A stretch of DNA of 12,773 nt. Origin: DYIB01 sp049320945 (lineage in GTDB: Bacteria > Pseudomonadota > Gammaproteobacteria > Burkholderiales > Rhodocyclaceae). The stretch is taken from contig JBMOQT010000083.1 in NCBI GenBank assembly GCA_049320945.1, positions 1 to 12,773 of the forward strand, written 5' to 3'. The notes under the pieces are model-generated. The model saw nothing but the letters and a program-made list of their open reading frames with translations. It was not told the origin of the DNA and did not search any database. The translations under genes were made by a program, and so were the position numbers. Positions within the stretch are counted from its first letter, which is position 1; every line of letters starts with the position of its first letter. Shown here piece after piece: positions 1 through 7,413 of the stretch.

Positions 1-337
1 CATGGCCACCGGCAGCGATGTGGCCATGCACAGCGCCGGCATCACCCTGATGCGCGGTGAGCCCACCCTGGTGGCCGATGCCATCGACTTGTCGCGGCGC
101 ACCCTGCGCAAGATCCGCCAGAACCTATTCTGGGCCTTCGCCTACAACGTGCTGGGCATCCCGCTGGCCGCGCTGGGCCTGCTGTCGCCGGTGGTGGCCG
201 GCGCCGCCATGGCCTTCAGCAGCGTCAGCGTGCTCGCCAACACCCTGCTGCTGCGCCGCTGGCGGCCGGCGGCGGCGTCCGCGGCGGACGGCCAGGCGCT
301 CGCCGCCTGCCCGCTCCCCTTGCCCGCGGCGCGCTAG
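1..337 (+). CDS. copA: Cu(I)-translocating P1B-type ATPase, C-terminal fragment (5' end outside window)
   Basis: This is the last 111 codons of a heavy-metal P-type ATPase, which pumps Cu(I) out of the cytoplasm using ATP. The fragment opens in the hinge after the ATP-binding domain (ATGSDVAMHSAG, matching the GTGTDVA motif of the family). It then carries the last two membrane helices. The first holds the Tyr-Asn pair (AYN, fragment residues 47-49) and the second the MxxSS motif (MAFSS, residues 70-74). In P1B-1 ATPases these residues form part of the Cu(I) transport site, so the copper call rests on visible ligands. The reading frame is open to the left edge, so the ATG at position 2 is internal, not a start. 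The tail after LLLRRW is Ala/Pro-rich and unremarkable. The copper sensor cueR follows 32 nt downstream on the same strand, which supports the assignment. Confidence 0.93.
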   Translation, partial: MATGSDVAMHSAGITLMRGEPTLVADAIDLSRRTLRKIRQNLFWAFAYNVLGIPLAALGLLSPVVAGAAMAFSSVSVLANTLLLRRWRPAAASAADGQALAACPLPLPAAR

Positions 338-369
338 ACTTACCGAAACCCCGCCGGACAGGACCGACC

Positions 370-795
370 ATGAACATCGGCCAAGCCGCCCGCGCCTCGG
401 GCGTCAGCGCGAAAATGATCCGCCACTACGAAGCCATCGGCCTCATCGGCAAGGCCGGGCGCACCCTGTCGGGCTACCGGGTGTACAACGACACGGACGT
501 GAACACCCTGCGCTTCATCAAGCGCGCCCGCAGCCTGGGCTTCTCCATGGACCATATCGCGCAGCTGCTGTCCCTGTGGCAGGACCGCTCGCGCGCCAGC
601 AAGGACGTCAAGGCCCTCGCCCTGGCCCACCTGCGGGACCTGGAAACCCGGATCGCGGAACTGACCGAGATGGCCCAGACCATCAAGTACCTGGCCGACC
701 ACTGCCACGGCGACCACCGGCCCGAGTGCCCGATCCTGGGCGAGCTGGAAGGCACCAGAAAGCAGCCTGTTCCGCTGCGGAAGGAAGTCCGATGA
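370..795 (+). CDS. cueR: CueR, Cu(I)-responsive MerR-family transcriptional regulator
   Basis: The 141-residue protein has an N-terminal MerR winged helix-turn-helix (about residues 1-70), a dimerisation helix (about 80-110) and a C-terminal metal loop HCHGDHRPECPIL. Cys112 and Cys120 sit at the same numbers as the two Cu(I) ligands of E. coli CueR. Residue 77 is Ser, as in monovalent-metal sensors, where divalent sensors have Cys. This supports a Cu(I)/Ag(I)/Au(I) sensor. CueR proteins activate copA and related promoters by untwisting a long-spacer promoter; the copA promoter itself lies outside the window. A modest AGGA (360-363) precedes the ATG by 6 nt. The stop codon overlaps the start of the next gene (ATGA at 792-795), implying translational coupling to the LysE-family exporter. 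I saw no convincing MerR-type operator in the 32-nt gap after copA, so copA, cueR and the exporter gene may be co-transcribed. Confidence 0.95.
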   Translation: MNIGQAARASGVSAKMIRHYEAIGLIGKAGRTLSGYRVYNDTDVNTLRFIKRARSLGFSMDHIAQLLSLWQDRSRASKDVKALALAHLRDLETRIAELTEMAQTIKYLADHCHGDHRPECPILGELEGTRKQPVPLRKEVR

Positions 796-1433
796 ACGAC
801 ATCTTGCCTGGCGGGTCCCTGCTGACCGCCTTCCTCGCGGCGAGCCTGGTGCTCGCCGTCACGCCGGGCCCCGGGGTGCTCTACATCGTTGCCCGCAGCC
901 TCGCCCAGGGGCGCGGCGCCGGGCTGGCCTCGGCCGCCGGCGTGGCCCTGGGCAACCTGGGCAACGCCCTGGGTGCGGCCCTCGGCCTGGCGGCGCTGTT
1001 CGCCCTGTCCTCCCTGGCGTTCACCGTGGTGAAGTATGCCGGCGCCGCCTATCTGGTGTACCTGGGCATCCGGCTGCTGCGCGCGCCGGCGGCCGCCGGC
1101 ACGGCGGCCATGGCTCCGGCGCGCCTGGGGCGCATCTTTCGCGACGGTTTTGTCGTCGCCCTGCTCAATCCCAAGACCACCCTGTTTTTCGCCGCCTTCC
1201 TGCCCCAGTTCATGAGCCCGGCGGCCTCGCCCCTGGTGCAGAGCCTGGCCCTGGGCGCGATCTTCGTCGCCCTGGCGGCCTTGACCGACAGCGTCTATGC
1301 CCTGGCCGCCAGCGCCTTGTCCCCGGCCCTGTCCCGCCACGGCGCCGGTCGCCTCGGGCGCTATGCCACGGCAGGTGCCTTCATCGGCCTGGGCATCTTT
1401 ACCGCCGCCACCGGCTCCAACGGTAAGAAGTAG
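792..1433 (+). CDS. LysE/RhtB-family amino-acid exporter
   Basis: This is a 213-residue hydrophobic protein of normal length for the LysE/RhtB translocator family, which exports amino acids or related small molecules across the inner membrane. Family marks include AVTPGPGVLYIVARSLAQG near the N-terminus (residues 22-40), the GVALGN segment (50-55), KYAGAAYLVYLGIRLLR (81-97) and LLNPKTTLFFAAFLPQF (124-140). About five or six membrane helices can be seen. The ATG at 792 is chosen because it overlaps the cueR stop (ATGA) and gives the canonical N-terminus. Reading further upstream in this frame only crosses cueR out of frame. The gene ends 12 nt before the convergent phosphodiesterase gene, with no terminator hairpin visible between them. 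The substrate cannot be predicted. Coupling to cueR suggests co-expression with copper resistance, though it may be incidental operon packing. Confidence 0.92.
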   Translation: MNDILPGGSLLTAFLAASLVLAVTPGPGVLYIVARSLAQGRGAGLASAAGVALGNLGNALGAALGLAALFALSSLAFTVVKYAGAAYLVYLGIRLLRAPAAAGTAAMAPARLGRIFRDGFVVALLNPKTTLFFAAFLPQFMSPAASPLVQSLALGAIFVALAALTDSVYALAASALSPALSRHGAGRLGRYATAGAFIGLGIFTAATGSNGKK

Positions 1434-1445
1434 CCCAGCGCAGCC

Positions 1446-2843
1446 TCACGCCGCCCGGCGCGCCTGTCTCCCGGGCGCCCGGTAGCCGCCGAACACCTGG
1501 TCCAGCAGCACGTCCAGGACCGCGGTGGCGGGAATGGCGGCCTCCCGCCGCGCCAGGTCCTCGCCGACGATGACGGGCAGCTCCGCCGCGGGCGCATCGG
1601 TCCGCCCATGGGAGCCGCGCACCAGGTCGCCGTGCACCGGCACCAGGTCGAACACGGTGCGCAGGCCCAGGCGCTGCTGCAGGCGTCGCCACGCGATCTT
1701 GAGAGCCGGGAAGGGAATCGCCGGATCGAACATCAGCTCGGCCGGGTCGTAGCCCGGCTTGCGCTGGCCATCCACGGTGCGGGCGAAATCCGGCGCCTTG
1801 CGCTCGTCATGCCAGTAGTAATAGCTGAACCAGGCTTCACGCTCGGCCACGGCGATCAGGTCGCCGCTGCGCGGATGGTTCAGGTGCGGCAGCTCCTGCC
1901 TGGCGTAGGCCCGGTCGACGCCAGGCACCGCCTCCAGCAGGCTGCGCACGGCGCGCAGGTCGGCAGGATCGCGCACGTAGACGTGGGCGAGCTGGTGATC
2001 GGCCACCGCGAAGGCTCGGCTCGCCCCCGCATCCAGCAGCTCGCGCCCCAGCTCCTCGCGCACCGCGACGTAGCCCTCGTCCCGCAGATGCCAGTTCAGG
2101 GGCACGGCGCGGCTGACCGGCGCGACGCCGTATTCGGACAGCAGCACCACGCGCACGCCGCGCCCCTCGTAGAACTCGATCAGCTCGGCGGCAAGCGTGT
2201 CGATGTCCGCCAGGTCGCGTTCGATGGTGCCCTGGGGACCCCGTCGTTGCAGGCAGTAATCCAGGTGCGGCAGGTACACCAGGGACAGGGAGGGCAGGAA
2301 CAGGGCATCCACGCGCTGCGCCGCGGCGGCGATCCAGACGCTGGCGCGTATGGAAGCCCTCGGCCCCCAGAAGTCGGAAAGAGGGAAGCGGCCCAGTTCC
2401 GCCTGCAGCTGGTCGCGCAGGCCGGCGGGCTGGGTGTAGATGTCCGGGATCTTGCGCCCGTCGGCCGGGCACATGGGCCGGGGCGTGATGCTCACATCCA
2501 CGGTGGCATACATGTTGTGGCACCAGAACAGATTGGCGCAGGTGAAGTCGGGGTCGCTGTAGCGGGCGATGTCCCACAGCCTGGGGGCCTGCACCAGGCG
2601 ACTGCACTGGTGCCAGAACTTGATTTCACATTCCTCGGCGCAGTACCAGCCGTTGGCCACGATGCCATGCTCGCTGGGCGGCCGGCCGGTAAGGTAGGTG
2701 GCCTGGGCGCTGCACGTGACGGCCGGCAGCAGGGGCTCGATGGCCGCCGTCTGCCGCCCGGCGGCCCACCGCCCCAGACGCGGCAGGCGCGCCAGCAGGG
2801 CCCGCGTCAGGCCTGCGACGGCGACGACGGCGGTGCGGCCCAT
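1446..2843 (-). CDS. Alkaline-phosphatase-superfamily nucleotide pyrophosphatase/phosphodiesterase-like protein
   Basis: The 465-residue protein belongs to the alkaline phosphatase/type I phosphodiesterase superfamily. The segment PAVTCSAQATYLTGRPPSEHG (from residue 40) holds the expected nucleophile Thr43 and the conserved TG..PxxHG stretch. Further family blocks are CANLFWCHNMYATVD, PRPMCPADGRKIPD, LVYLPHLDY (Asp195), VVLLSEYGV (Glu237), AVADHQLAHVYV, TVDGQRKPGYDPAEL and VRGSHGR (His412). No signal peptide is visible; the N-terminus (TAVVAVAGLT) is the buried first strand. From memory, this subfamily often sits in ebo-type clusters of cyanobacteria and proteobacteria, but none of the other ebo-type genes is present here. 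Several usual metal ligands are replaced: there is no Asp in the first strand, SEYG replaces SDHG, and Gln199 stands where DxxxH would place His. Substrate unknown. The ATG at 2843 follows a TGAGG with 5-nt spacing and lies 7 nt after the stop of a possible leader ORF. Confidence 0.85.
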   Translation of the reverse strand: MGRTAVVAVAGLTRALLARLPRLGRWAAGRQTAAIEPLLPAVTCSAQATYLTGRPPSEHGIVANGWYCAEECEIKFWHQCSRLVQAPRLWDIARYSDPDFTCANLFWCHNMYATVDVSITPRPMCPADGRKIPDIYTQPAGLRDQLQAELGRFPLSDFWGPRASIRASVWIAAAAQRVDALFLPSLSLVYLPHLDYCLQRRGPQGTIERDLADIDTLAAELIEFYEGRGVRVVLLSEYGVAPVSRAVPLNWHLRDEGYVAVREELGRELLDAGASRAFAVADHQLAHVYVRDPADLRAVRSLLEAVPGVDRAYARQELPHLNHPRSGDLIAVAEREAWFSYYYWHDERKAPDFARTVDGQRKPGYDPAELMFDPAIPFPALKIAWRRLQQRLGLRTVFDLVPVHGDLVRGSHGRTDAPAAELPVIVGEDLARREAAIPATAVLDVLLDQVFGGYRAPGRQARRAA

Positions 2844-2850
2844 AACGGCC

Positions 2851-2913
2851 TCAGGCGCTCTCCAGCAGCCGGCAGGCCGGATGCGCCAGGAAAGAGATGT
2901 CGAGCAGCAGCAT
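2851..2913 (-). CDS. Possible 20-codon leader ORF upstream of the phosphodiesterase gene
   Basis: A short frame runs from an ATG at 2913 to a TGA at 2851-2853 and encodes 20 residues beginning MLLLDISFL and ending RLLESA. It is preceded by a strong purine-rich ribosome binding site, AGGGGAG at 2917-2923, which is much better than the one in front of the phosphodiesterase gene. Its stop lies only 7 nt from that gene's ATG, in a different frame, an arrangement that would allow translational coupling or leader-peptide control. I do not recognise the peptide, and it shows no run of one regulatory amino acid beyond Leu (6 of 20). It could equally be chance in untranslated leader. Evidence is the RBS and position only. 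Confidence 0.35.
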   Translation of the reverse strand: MLLLDISFLAHPACRLLESA

Positions 2914-3093
2914 GGTCTCCCCTATGCCGCACATTGAACAGGGCCAGCGCAACCCGGGCCCCAGGGACTGTCTTCTTGGACGATGTGCCGCAGACGCAGT
3001 TCCGCGTAGCGCCGCTGCCTGCCCCATGGCCGACAGGCCGAAGGCTTGCCCCAGCGCAAATCAGGGGACAGGAAAACGGGGCATAATCGCGCC
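2914..3093. other. Divergent intergenic spacer between phosphodiesterase leader and exporter operon
   Basis: This 180-bp spacer must hold the start signals of both divergent units. On the plus strand the only convincing element is CATAAT (3082-3087), ending 6 nt before the exporter ATG at 3094; no good -35 lies at the right distance. On the minus strand I found no clear -35/-10 pair, only the AGGGGAG ribosome binding site of the small leader ORF at 2917-2923. An in-frame ATG at 3046 could extend the exporter's first protein by 16 residues, but that extension looks non-coding. Confidence 0.4.
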
Positions 3094-4287
3094 ATGCCAA
3101 ATAACACTTCCCCCCGCGGCGGCGGCCGCGAGCGGCTCCTCAGGCGCGCCCTGGTCACCGTCCTCCTCATCGCGCTGGCCGCCGGCGGCATCTGGTACGC
3201 CACGCGCCCCAAGCCGGTGGCGGTGACGGTCACGGAAGTGCAGCCGGGCCGGGTGGAAGCGACAGTGGCCAACACCCGCGCCGGATCGGTGACCGCCTGC
3301 CGCCGCGCCAAGCTGGCGCCGCCCCTGGGCGGGCGCATCGAGCAACTGAACGTGCGCGAGGGCGACCGGGTGAAGCAGGGCCAGGTGCTGCTCACCCTGT
3401 GGAACGAGGATCTCGCTGCGCGCGAGCGCGTCTCACGCGAGCAATTAGCCTCGGCCCAGGCGCGGGTGCGCGAAGTATGCGAGCTGGCCGGCGCCGCCGA
3501 GCGCGAGGCCCGGCGCGCCCTGGAGTTGCGCGAGAAGGGTTTCGTGTCCCAGGAGCGCGTGGACAAGGCCAACGCCGAAGCGGACTCGCGCCGCGCCGCC
3601 TGCGGTGCGGCGCGCGCCCAGGTGGCCGAGGCCCAGGCGCGCATCGCCGCCTCGCGCGCCGACACCAGCCGCACCGTGCTGCGTGCCCCCTTCGATGGCA
3701 TCGTGGCGGAAGTCAATGGCGAGGTGGGCGAATACCTGACGCCCTCGCCGCCCGGCATTCCCACCCTGCCGGCGGTGGACCTGATAGACGATTCCTGCCT
3801 CTACGTCTCGGCGCCCATCGACGAAGTGGATGCCGCCCAGATCCGCGTCGGCATGCCCGCGCGCATCACCCTGGACGCCTACCGCGGCAAGTACTTCAGC
3901 GGCAAGGTGCGGCGCATCGCCCCCTATGTGCTGGCCCTGGAGAAGCAGGCGCGCACGGTGGAAGTGGAAGTGCAGTTCGACAATCCGGACAACAACGACC
4001 GCAATCTGCTGGTGGGCTACAGCGCCGACATCGAAATCACCGTGGACGCCCGCGACAACGTGCTGCGCATTCCCACCTCGGCCCTGATGCAGGGCAACCG
4101 GGTCCTGGTGCTGGATGCCGACGGCAGGCTGCAGGAGCGCGCCGTGACCATCGGCCTGTCCAATTGGGAATACACCGAGATCAAGAGCGGCCTGCAGCGG
4201 GGCGAGCGGGTGGTGACCTCGCTGGGCCGGGAAGGCGTGCAGCCGGGTGTCAGGGCCGTGGTGGACCGCGGCCCCGCCAGTCCATGA
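3094..4287 (+). CDS. Periplasmic adaptor (membrane-fusion protein, HlyD/MacA-like) of an ABC exporter
   Basis: The 397-residue protein has a short cytoplasmic basic start, one membrane anchor (about residues 17-36) and a periplasmic body. In order these are a lipoyl half-motif (about 74-103, APPLGGRIEQLNVREGDRVKQG), a long alpha-helical hairpin rich in Ala/Arg/Glu (about 104-192), the second lipoyl half (193-215, TVLRAPFDGIVAEVNGEVG), a beta-barrel (about 235-320) and a membrane-proximal domain (to about 390). This order is standard for RND/ABC-type adaptors that bridge an inner-membrane transporter to an outer-membrane channel. Three Cys lie at residues 69, 129 and 170, plus Cys235; their role is unknown. 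The ATG at 3094 gives a normal N-terminus, but no good Shine-Dalgarno precedes it, and CATAAT at 3082-3087 raises the possibility of a leaderless transcript. The stop overlaps the ATPase start (ATGA, 4284-4287). Confidence 0.92.
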   Translation: MPNNTSPRGGGRERLLRRALVTVLLIALAAGGIWYATRPKPVAVTVTEVQPGRVEATVANTRAGSVTACRRAKLAPPLGGRIEQLNVREGDRVKQGQVLLTLWNEDLAARERVSREQLASAQARVREVCELAGAAEREARRALELREKGFVSQERVDKANAEADSRRAACGAARAQVAEAQARIAASRADTSRTVLRAPFDGIVAEVNGEVGEYLTPSPPGIPTLPAVDLIDDSCLYVSAPIDEVDAAQIRVGMPARITLDAYRGKYFSGKVRRIAPYVLALEKQARTVEVEVQFDNPDNNDRNLLVGYSADIEITVDARDNVLRIPTSALMQGNRVLVLDADGRLQERAVTIGLSNWEYTEIKSGLQRGERVVTSLGREGVQPGVRAVVDRGPASP

Positions 4288-4973
4288 TCCGGCTCGCCGG
4301 GGTGCGCCGCGTGTTTCACGTGGGCGACGAAGACGTGCATGCCCTGCGCGACGTGGACCTGCAGGTGGCCGAAGGTGAATACATCGCCATCATGGGGCCG
4401 TCCGGCTCGGGCAAGTCCTCCCTGCTCAATGTCATCGGCCTGCTGGACCGGCCCGACGCCGGCACCTATGAACTGGAAGGACACAACGTCACCCAGCTCA
4501 GCGACGAGCAGCTGGCCTCGGTGCGCAGCCAGCGCATCGGCTTCGTGTTCCAGTTCTTCCACCTGGTGCCGCGGCTCACCGCCGCCCAGAACATCGAGCT
4601 GCCCATGACCCTGGCCGGCGTGGCGCCGGCCGAGCGCCAGCGGCGCGTGGCCACCCTGCTGCGCGAATACGGCCTGGAGGACCGGGCCGACCACCGCCCC
4701 AGTGAGCTGTCGGGCGGCCAGAGCCAGCGGGTGGCCATCGCCCGGGCCCTGGCCATGGAGCCGCGCCTGCTGCTGGCGGACGAACCCACCGGCAACCTGG
4801 ACCGTCACACGGGACTGGAGGTGATGGCCTTGCTGGAACGCTTCAACGCCGGCGGCGGCACCCTGTTGCTCGTGACCCACGACCCGGAGCTGGGGGCGCG
4901 GGCCCGGCGGCGGCTGCGCATGGTGGACGGCAACATCGTCGATGACGAGCGGCGCACGACCGCAACCGGCTGA
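4284..4973 (+). CDS. ABC-transporter ATPase, MacB/LolD-type
   Basis: This 229-residue nucleotide-binding subunit powers the exporter whose adaptor and two permeases flank it. All motifs are intact: Walker A GPSGSGKSS (38-46), Q-loop Gln90 in FVFQFFHLVPRLTA, signature LSGGQ (142-146, followed by SQRVAIARAL), Walker B LLLADEPTGNLD (162-173) and the H-loop His in LLVTHD (His199). The FQ..LVPRLTA and DEPTGNLD wording is characteristic of the MacB/LolD/FtsE branch, whose partners are FtsX-type permeases, and two such permeases follow directly. Length is that of a stand-alone NBD, so this is not a fused MacB. The start overlaps the adaptor stop by 4 nt (ATGA). The stop is 1 nt before the chosen permease start, so the operon is probably translated with coupling throughout. 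Confidence 0.95.
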   Translation: MIRLAGVRRVFHVGDEDVHALRDVDLQVAEGEYIAIMGPSGSGKSSLLNVIGLLDRPDAGTYELEGHNVTQLSDEQLASVRSQRIGFVFQFFHLVPRLTAAQNIELPMTLAGVAPAERQRRVATLLREYGLEDRADHRPSELSGGQSQRVAIARALAMEPRLLLADEPTGNLDRHTGLEVMALLERFNAGGGTLLLVTHDPELGARARRRLRMVDGNIVDDERRTTATG

Positions 4974-4974
4974 C

Positions 4975-6183
4975 ATGCGCGCCGCCGATCTGCTCGCCTT
5001 CGCCTGGCAGGTCCTCAAGGGCGCGCGCTCGCGCACCCTGCTCACCCTGCTGGCCATGGCCATCGGCGTGGCGGCGGTGGTCATCGTCAGCGCCCTGGGA
5101 GAGGGGGCGCGCCGCTACGTGGTGGAGCAGTTCGGAGCGCTGGGCACCAATCTCATCATCGTGCTGCCCGGCCGGGCGGAGACTGCCGGCGCCACCCCCG
5201 GGGCGCTGGTGGGCGAGACGCCGCGCGACCTCACCCTGGACGACGCCTTGGCCCTGGTGCACACCCGCGGCGTCAACAAACTGGCGCCGCTCATCGTCGG
5301 CGCCGCGGAAGCCTCGGCCCAGTCGCGCCGGCGCGAGGTGCCGGTGCTGGGCACCACCCGCGAGTTCTTCGAAGTACGCCAGATGCGCATCGGCCAGGGA
5401 CAAGTGCTGCCACCCGGCGACCCGCGCAACGCCACGCCGGTGGTGGTGCTGGGGGCCACCGTGGCAGCCGAGATCTATGGCGCCAAGAACCCCATCGGCG
5501 AGTGGCTGCGCCTGGGCGACCGGCGCTTCCGCGTCGTCGGCGTGCTGGCGCGGCAGGGCAGCTCCCTGGGATTCAACAACGACGGGATCGTCATCATCCC
5601 GGTGGCCGCGGCCCAGCCCATGTTCAACACCGAGTCCCTGTTCCGCATCCTCATCGAGACGCGCAGCCGCACCGAGGTGCCGGGGGTGAAGGAAGCGGTG
5701 ACCCACATCCTCCAGCAGCGCCACGAGGGCGAGCGCGACGTCACCGTGATCACCCAGGATGCGGTGCTCGCCACCTTCGACCGCATCCTGGGCGCCCTGA
5801 CACTGGCCATCGGGGGGCTGGCCGCCATCAGCCTGGGGGTGGCGGGCATCCTGGTGATGAACGTGATGCTCATCGCCGTGAGCCAGCGCCGCCAGGAGAT
5901 CGGCCTGCTCAAGGCCCTGGGCGCGCCGGGCGCCCTGGTGCGCAAGCTGTTCTTCGCCGAGGCGGTGCTGCTGGCCCTGTTCGGCGCCCTGTTCGGGCTC
6001 GCCGCCGCCGAGGGCGCGCGCCTGGTGCTGCGCGAGATCTATCCCGCCTTCCCCTTCGCGGCGCCCTGGTGGGCGCTGGTGATGGCGCCCGTGACGGCCA
6101 TCGTCACGGCGGTGGTGTTCACCGTGCTGCCGGCACGCCGCGCGGCGCGGCTCGATCCGGTGCTGGCGCTGTCCAGGCGTTGA
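4975..6183 (+). CDS. FtsX/MacB-type ABC permease, first of a tandem pair
   Basis: The 402-residue permease has the MacB layout: helix 1 (about 22-42, LLTLLAMAIGVAAVVIVSAL), a large periplasmic MacB_PCD domain (about 45-265), then three C-terminal helices (about 275-300, 326-350 and 365-386). The cytoplasmic coupling segment SQRRQEIGLLKALGA (303-317) and the end PARRAARLDPVLALSRR are hallmarks of the FtsX family. It would pair with the preceding ATPase and adaptor to move a substrate from the inner membrane or periplasm outward, by the MacAB-type mechanotransmission mechanism. I take the ATG at 4975, one base after the ATPase stop. An in-frame ATG at 4942 would add 11 polar residues and overlap the ATPase by 32 nt; neither start has a clear Shine-Dalgarno. 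It is similar but not identical to the next gene, suggesting an old duplication. Confidence 0.93.
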   Translation: MRAADLLAFAWQVLKGARSRTLLTLLAMAIGVAAVVIVSALGEGARRYVVEQFGALGTNLIIVLPGRAETAGATPGALVGETPRDLTLDDALALVHTRGVNKLAPLIVGAAEASAQSRRREVPVLGTTREFFEVRQMRIGQGQVLPPGDPRNATPVVVLGATVAAEIYGAKNPIGEWLRLGDRRFRVVGVLARQGSSLGFNNDGIVIIPVAAAQPMFNTESLFRILIETRSRTEVPGVKEAVTHILQQRHEGERDVTVITQDAVLATFDRILGALTLAIGGLAAISLGVAGILVMNVMLIAVSQRRQEIGLLKALGAPGALVRKLFFAEAVLLALFGALFGLAAAEGARLVLREIYPAFPFAAPWWALVMAPVTAIVTAVVFTVLPARRAARLDPVLALSRR

Positions 6184-6187
6184 TGCC

Positions 6188-7387
6188 ATGCGCCTTGCCG
6201 ACTTCCTGCGCTTCACCTACGTGTCGCTCGCGGCGCACCCCATGCGCACCGCGCTCACCGCCCTGGGCATCGCCGTGGGCATCGCCGCCGTGATCCTGCT
6301 CACCTCCATCGGCGAAGGGTTGCACCGCTTCGTCATCGCCGAGTTCACCCAGTTCGGCACCAACATCATCGAAGTCACGCCCGGGCGCACCCGGACCCAC
6401 GGCGGCTCCCTGGGGTCGGTGAACACCGCGCGCCCCCTGTCCATCGACGACGCGGTGGCCCTCAAGCGCCTGACCAACGTGTGGGTGTCCGACCCGCTGG
6501 TCCAGGGCAACGTGGAAGTCACCCACGGCGGCCGCACGCGCCGCGTCACCCTGTACGGCGTGGGCAGCGAGTTCGCCGGCGCCTTCCGCATGCGCGTGGC
6601 CACCGGTACCTTCCTGCCGGAAGACGATCCCCGCGCCGCCCGCGCCCATGCCGTGCTGGGCGCCAAGGTGGCGCGGGAATTGTTCCCCAACGAGAATCCA
6701 CTGGGCGCGCGCGTGCGCATCGGCTCCGAGCGCTATCGCGTCATCGGCATCATGGAGCCCAAGGGCCAGGTGCTGGGTTTCGATCTGGACGACACGGTGT
6801 ACATCCCGGTCGGCCGCGCCATGGACATGTTCAACCGCGAGAGCCTGATGGTGATCCACGTCACCTACGATCCGCTGGCCCGCGTCGATGCCATGGTGGA
6901 GGAGATCCGGCGCCTGCTCATCGCCCGCCACGGCGCCGAGGACTTCACCGTCACGCCCCAGCAGAAGCAGCTGGAAGTGTTCGCCACCGTGCTCAACACC
7001 ATCACCTTCGCCGTGGCCGCCATCGGCGGCATCTCGCTGCTGGTGGGCGGTGTGGGCATCCTCACCATCCTCACCATCTCGGTGGCCGAGCGCACCGGCG
7101 AGATCGGCCTGTTGCGCGCCCTGGGCGCCACGCGCCGGCGCATCCTGCTGCTGTTCCTGGGGGAGGCGGCAGTGCTGGCGGCCTTCGGCGGCGTCATGGG
7201 CCTCGCTTTCGGCCTGGGGGTGGCCGGCCTGCTGCAACTCACCCTGCCCGCCCTGCCGGTACACACGCCCCTCCTGTACGTGGGGCTGGCCGAAGCCGTC
7301 GCCGTCGGCGTCGGCCTGGCCGCCGGCGTGGCGCCCGCGCGCCGCGCGGCGCTGCTCGACCCGCTGGAGGCGTTGCGCTCGGAATAG
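6188..7387 (+). CDS. FtsX/MacB-type ABC permease, second of a tandem pair
   Basis: This 399-residue protein repeats the architecture of its upstream neighbour: helix 1 (about 21-41), periplasmic domain (about 45-262), and helices at about 270-300, 320-350 and 362-383. The coupling segment AERTGEIGLLRALGATRRRI (300-319) and C-terminal PARRAALLDPLEALRSE match FtsX/MacB permeases. Both permeases share the FGTNxI(I/E)V.PGR stretch after helix 1 (here QFGTNIIEVTPGR, residues 55-67), pointing to common descent. Two different permeases with a single ATPase gene suggest a heterodimeric pore over an ATPase homodimer, unlike homodimeric MacB. The start is 4 nt after the previous stop. The gene ends 88 nt before the DUF2189 gene, which has its own leader, so this is probably the last core gene of the operon. 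No outer-membrane factor gene follows, so a TolC-like channel must be encoded elsewhere if one is used. Confidence 0.93.
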   Translation: MRLADFLRFTYVSLAAHPMRTALTALGIAVGIAAVILLTSIGEGLHRFVIAEFTQFGTNIIEVTPGRTRTHGGSLGSVNTARPLSIDDAVALKRLTNVWVSDPLVQGNVEVTHGGRTRRVTLYGVGSEFAGAFRMRVATGTFLPEDDPRAARAHAVLGAKVARELFPNENPLGARVRIGSERYRVIGIMEPKGQVLGFDLDDTVYIPVGRAMDMFNRESLMVIHVTYDPLARVDAMVEEIRRLLIARHGAEDFTVTPQQKQLEVFATVLNTITFAVAAIGGISLLVGGVGILTILTISVAERTGEIGLLRALGATRRRILLLFLGEAAVLAAFGGVMGLAFGLGVAGLLQLTLPALPVHTPLLYVGLAEAVAVGVGLAAGVAPARRAALLDPLEALRSE

Positions 7388-7413
7388 CCTTTCTGCCGGC
7401 GCGGCAATTCCTT

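Noticed and set aside
338..369. Possible CueR operator between copA and cueR
   Set aside because: No ACCTTCC-type dyad with a 19-bp promoter spacer could be fitted; the TTGCCC and TAGACT hexamers are only 9 bp apart.
1608..3086. A long plus-strand open frame (over 490 codons) opposite the phosphodiesterase gene
   Set aside because: Its product is a Gly/Gln/His/Arg-rich shadow of GC-rich codons with no domain; the minus strand encodes a clear enzyme family here.
4843..6216. Long minus-strand open frame opposite the first permease
   Set aside because: Composition is His/Gln/Arg-rich low complexity typical of antisense frames in GC-rich DNA; the plus strand has an intact FtsX permease.
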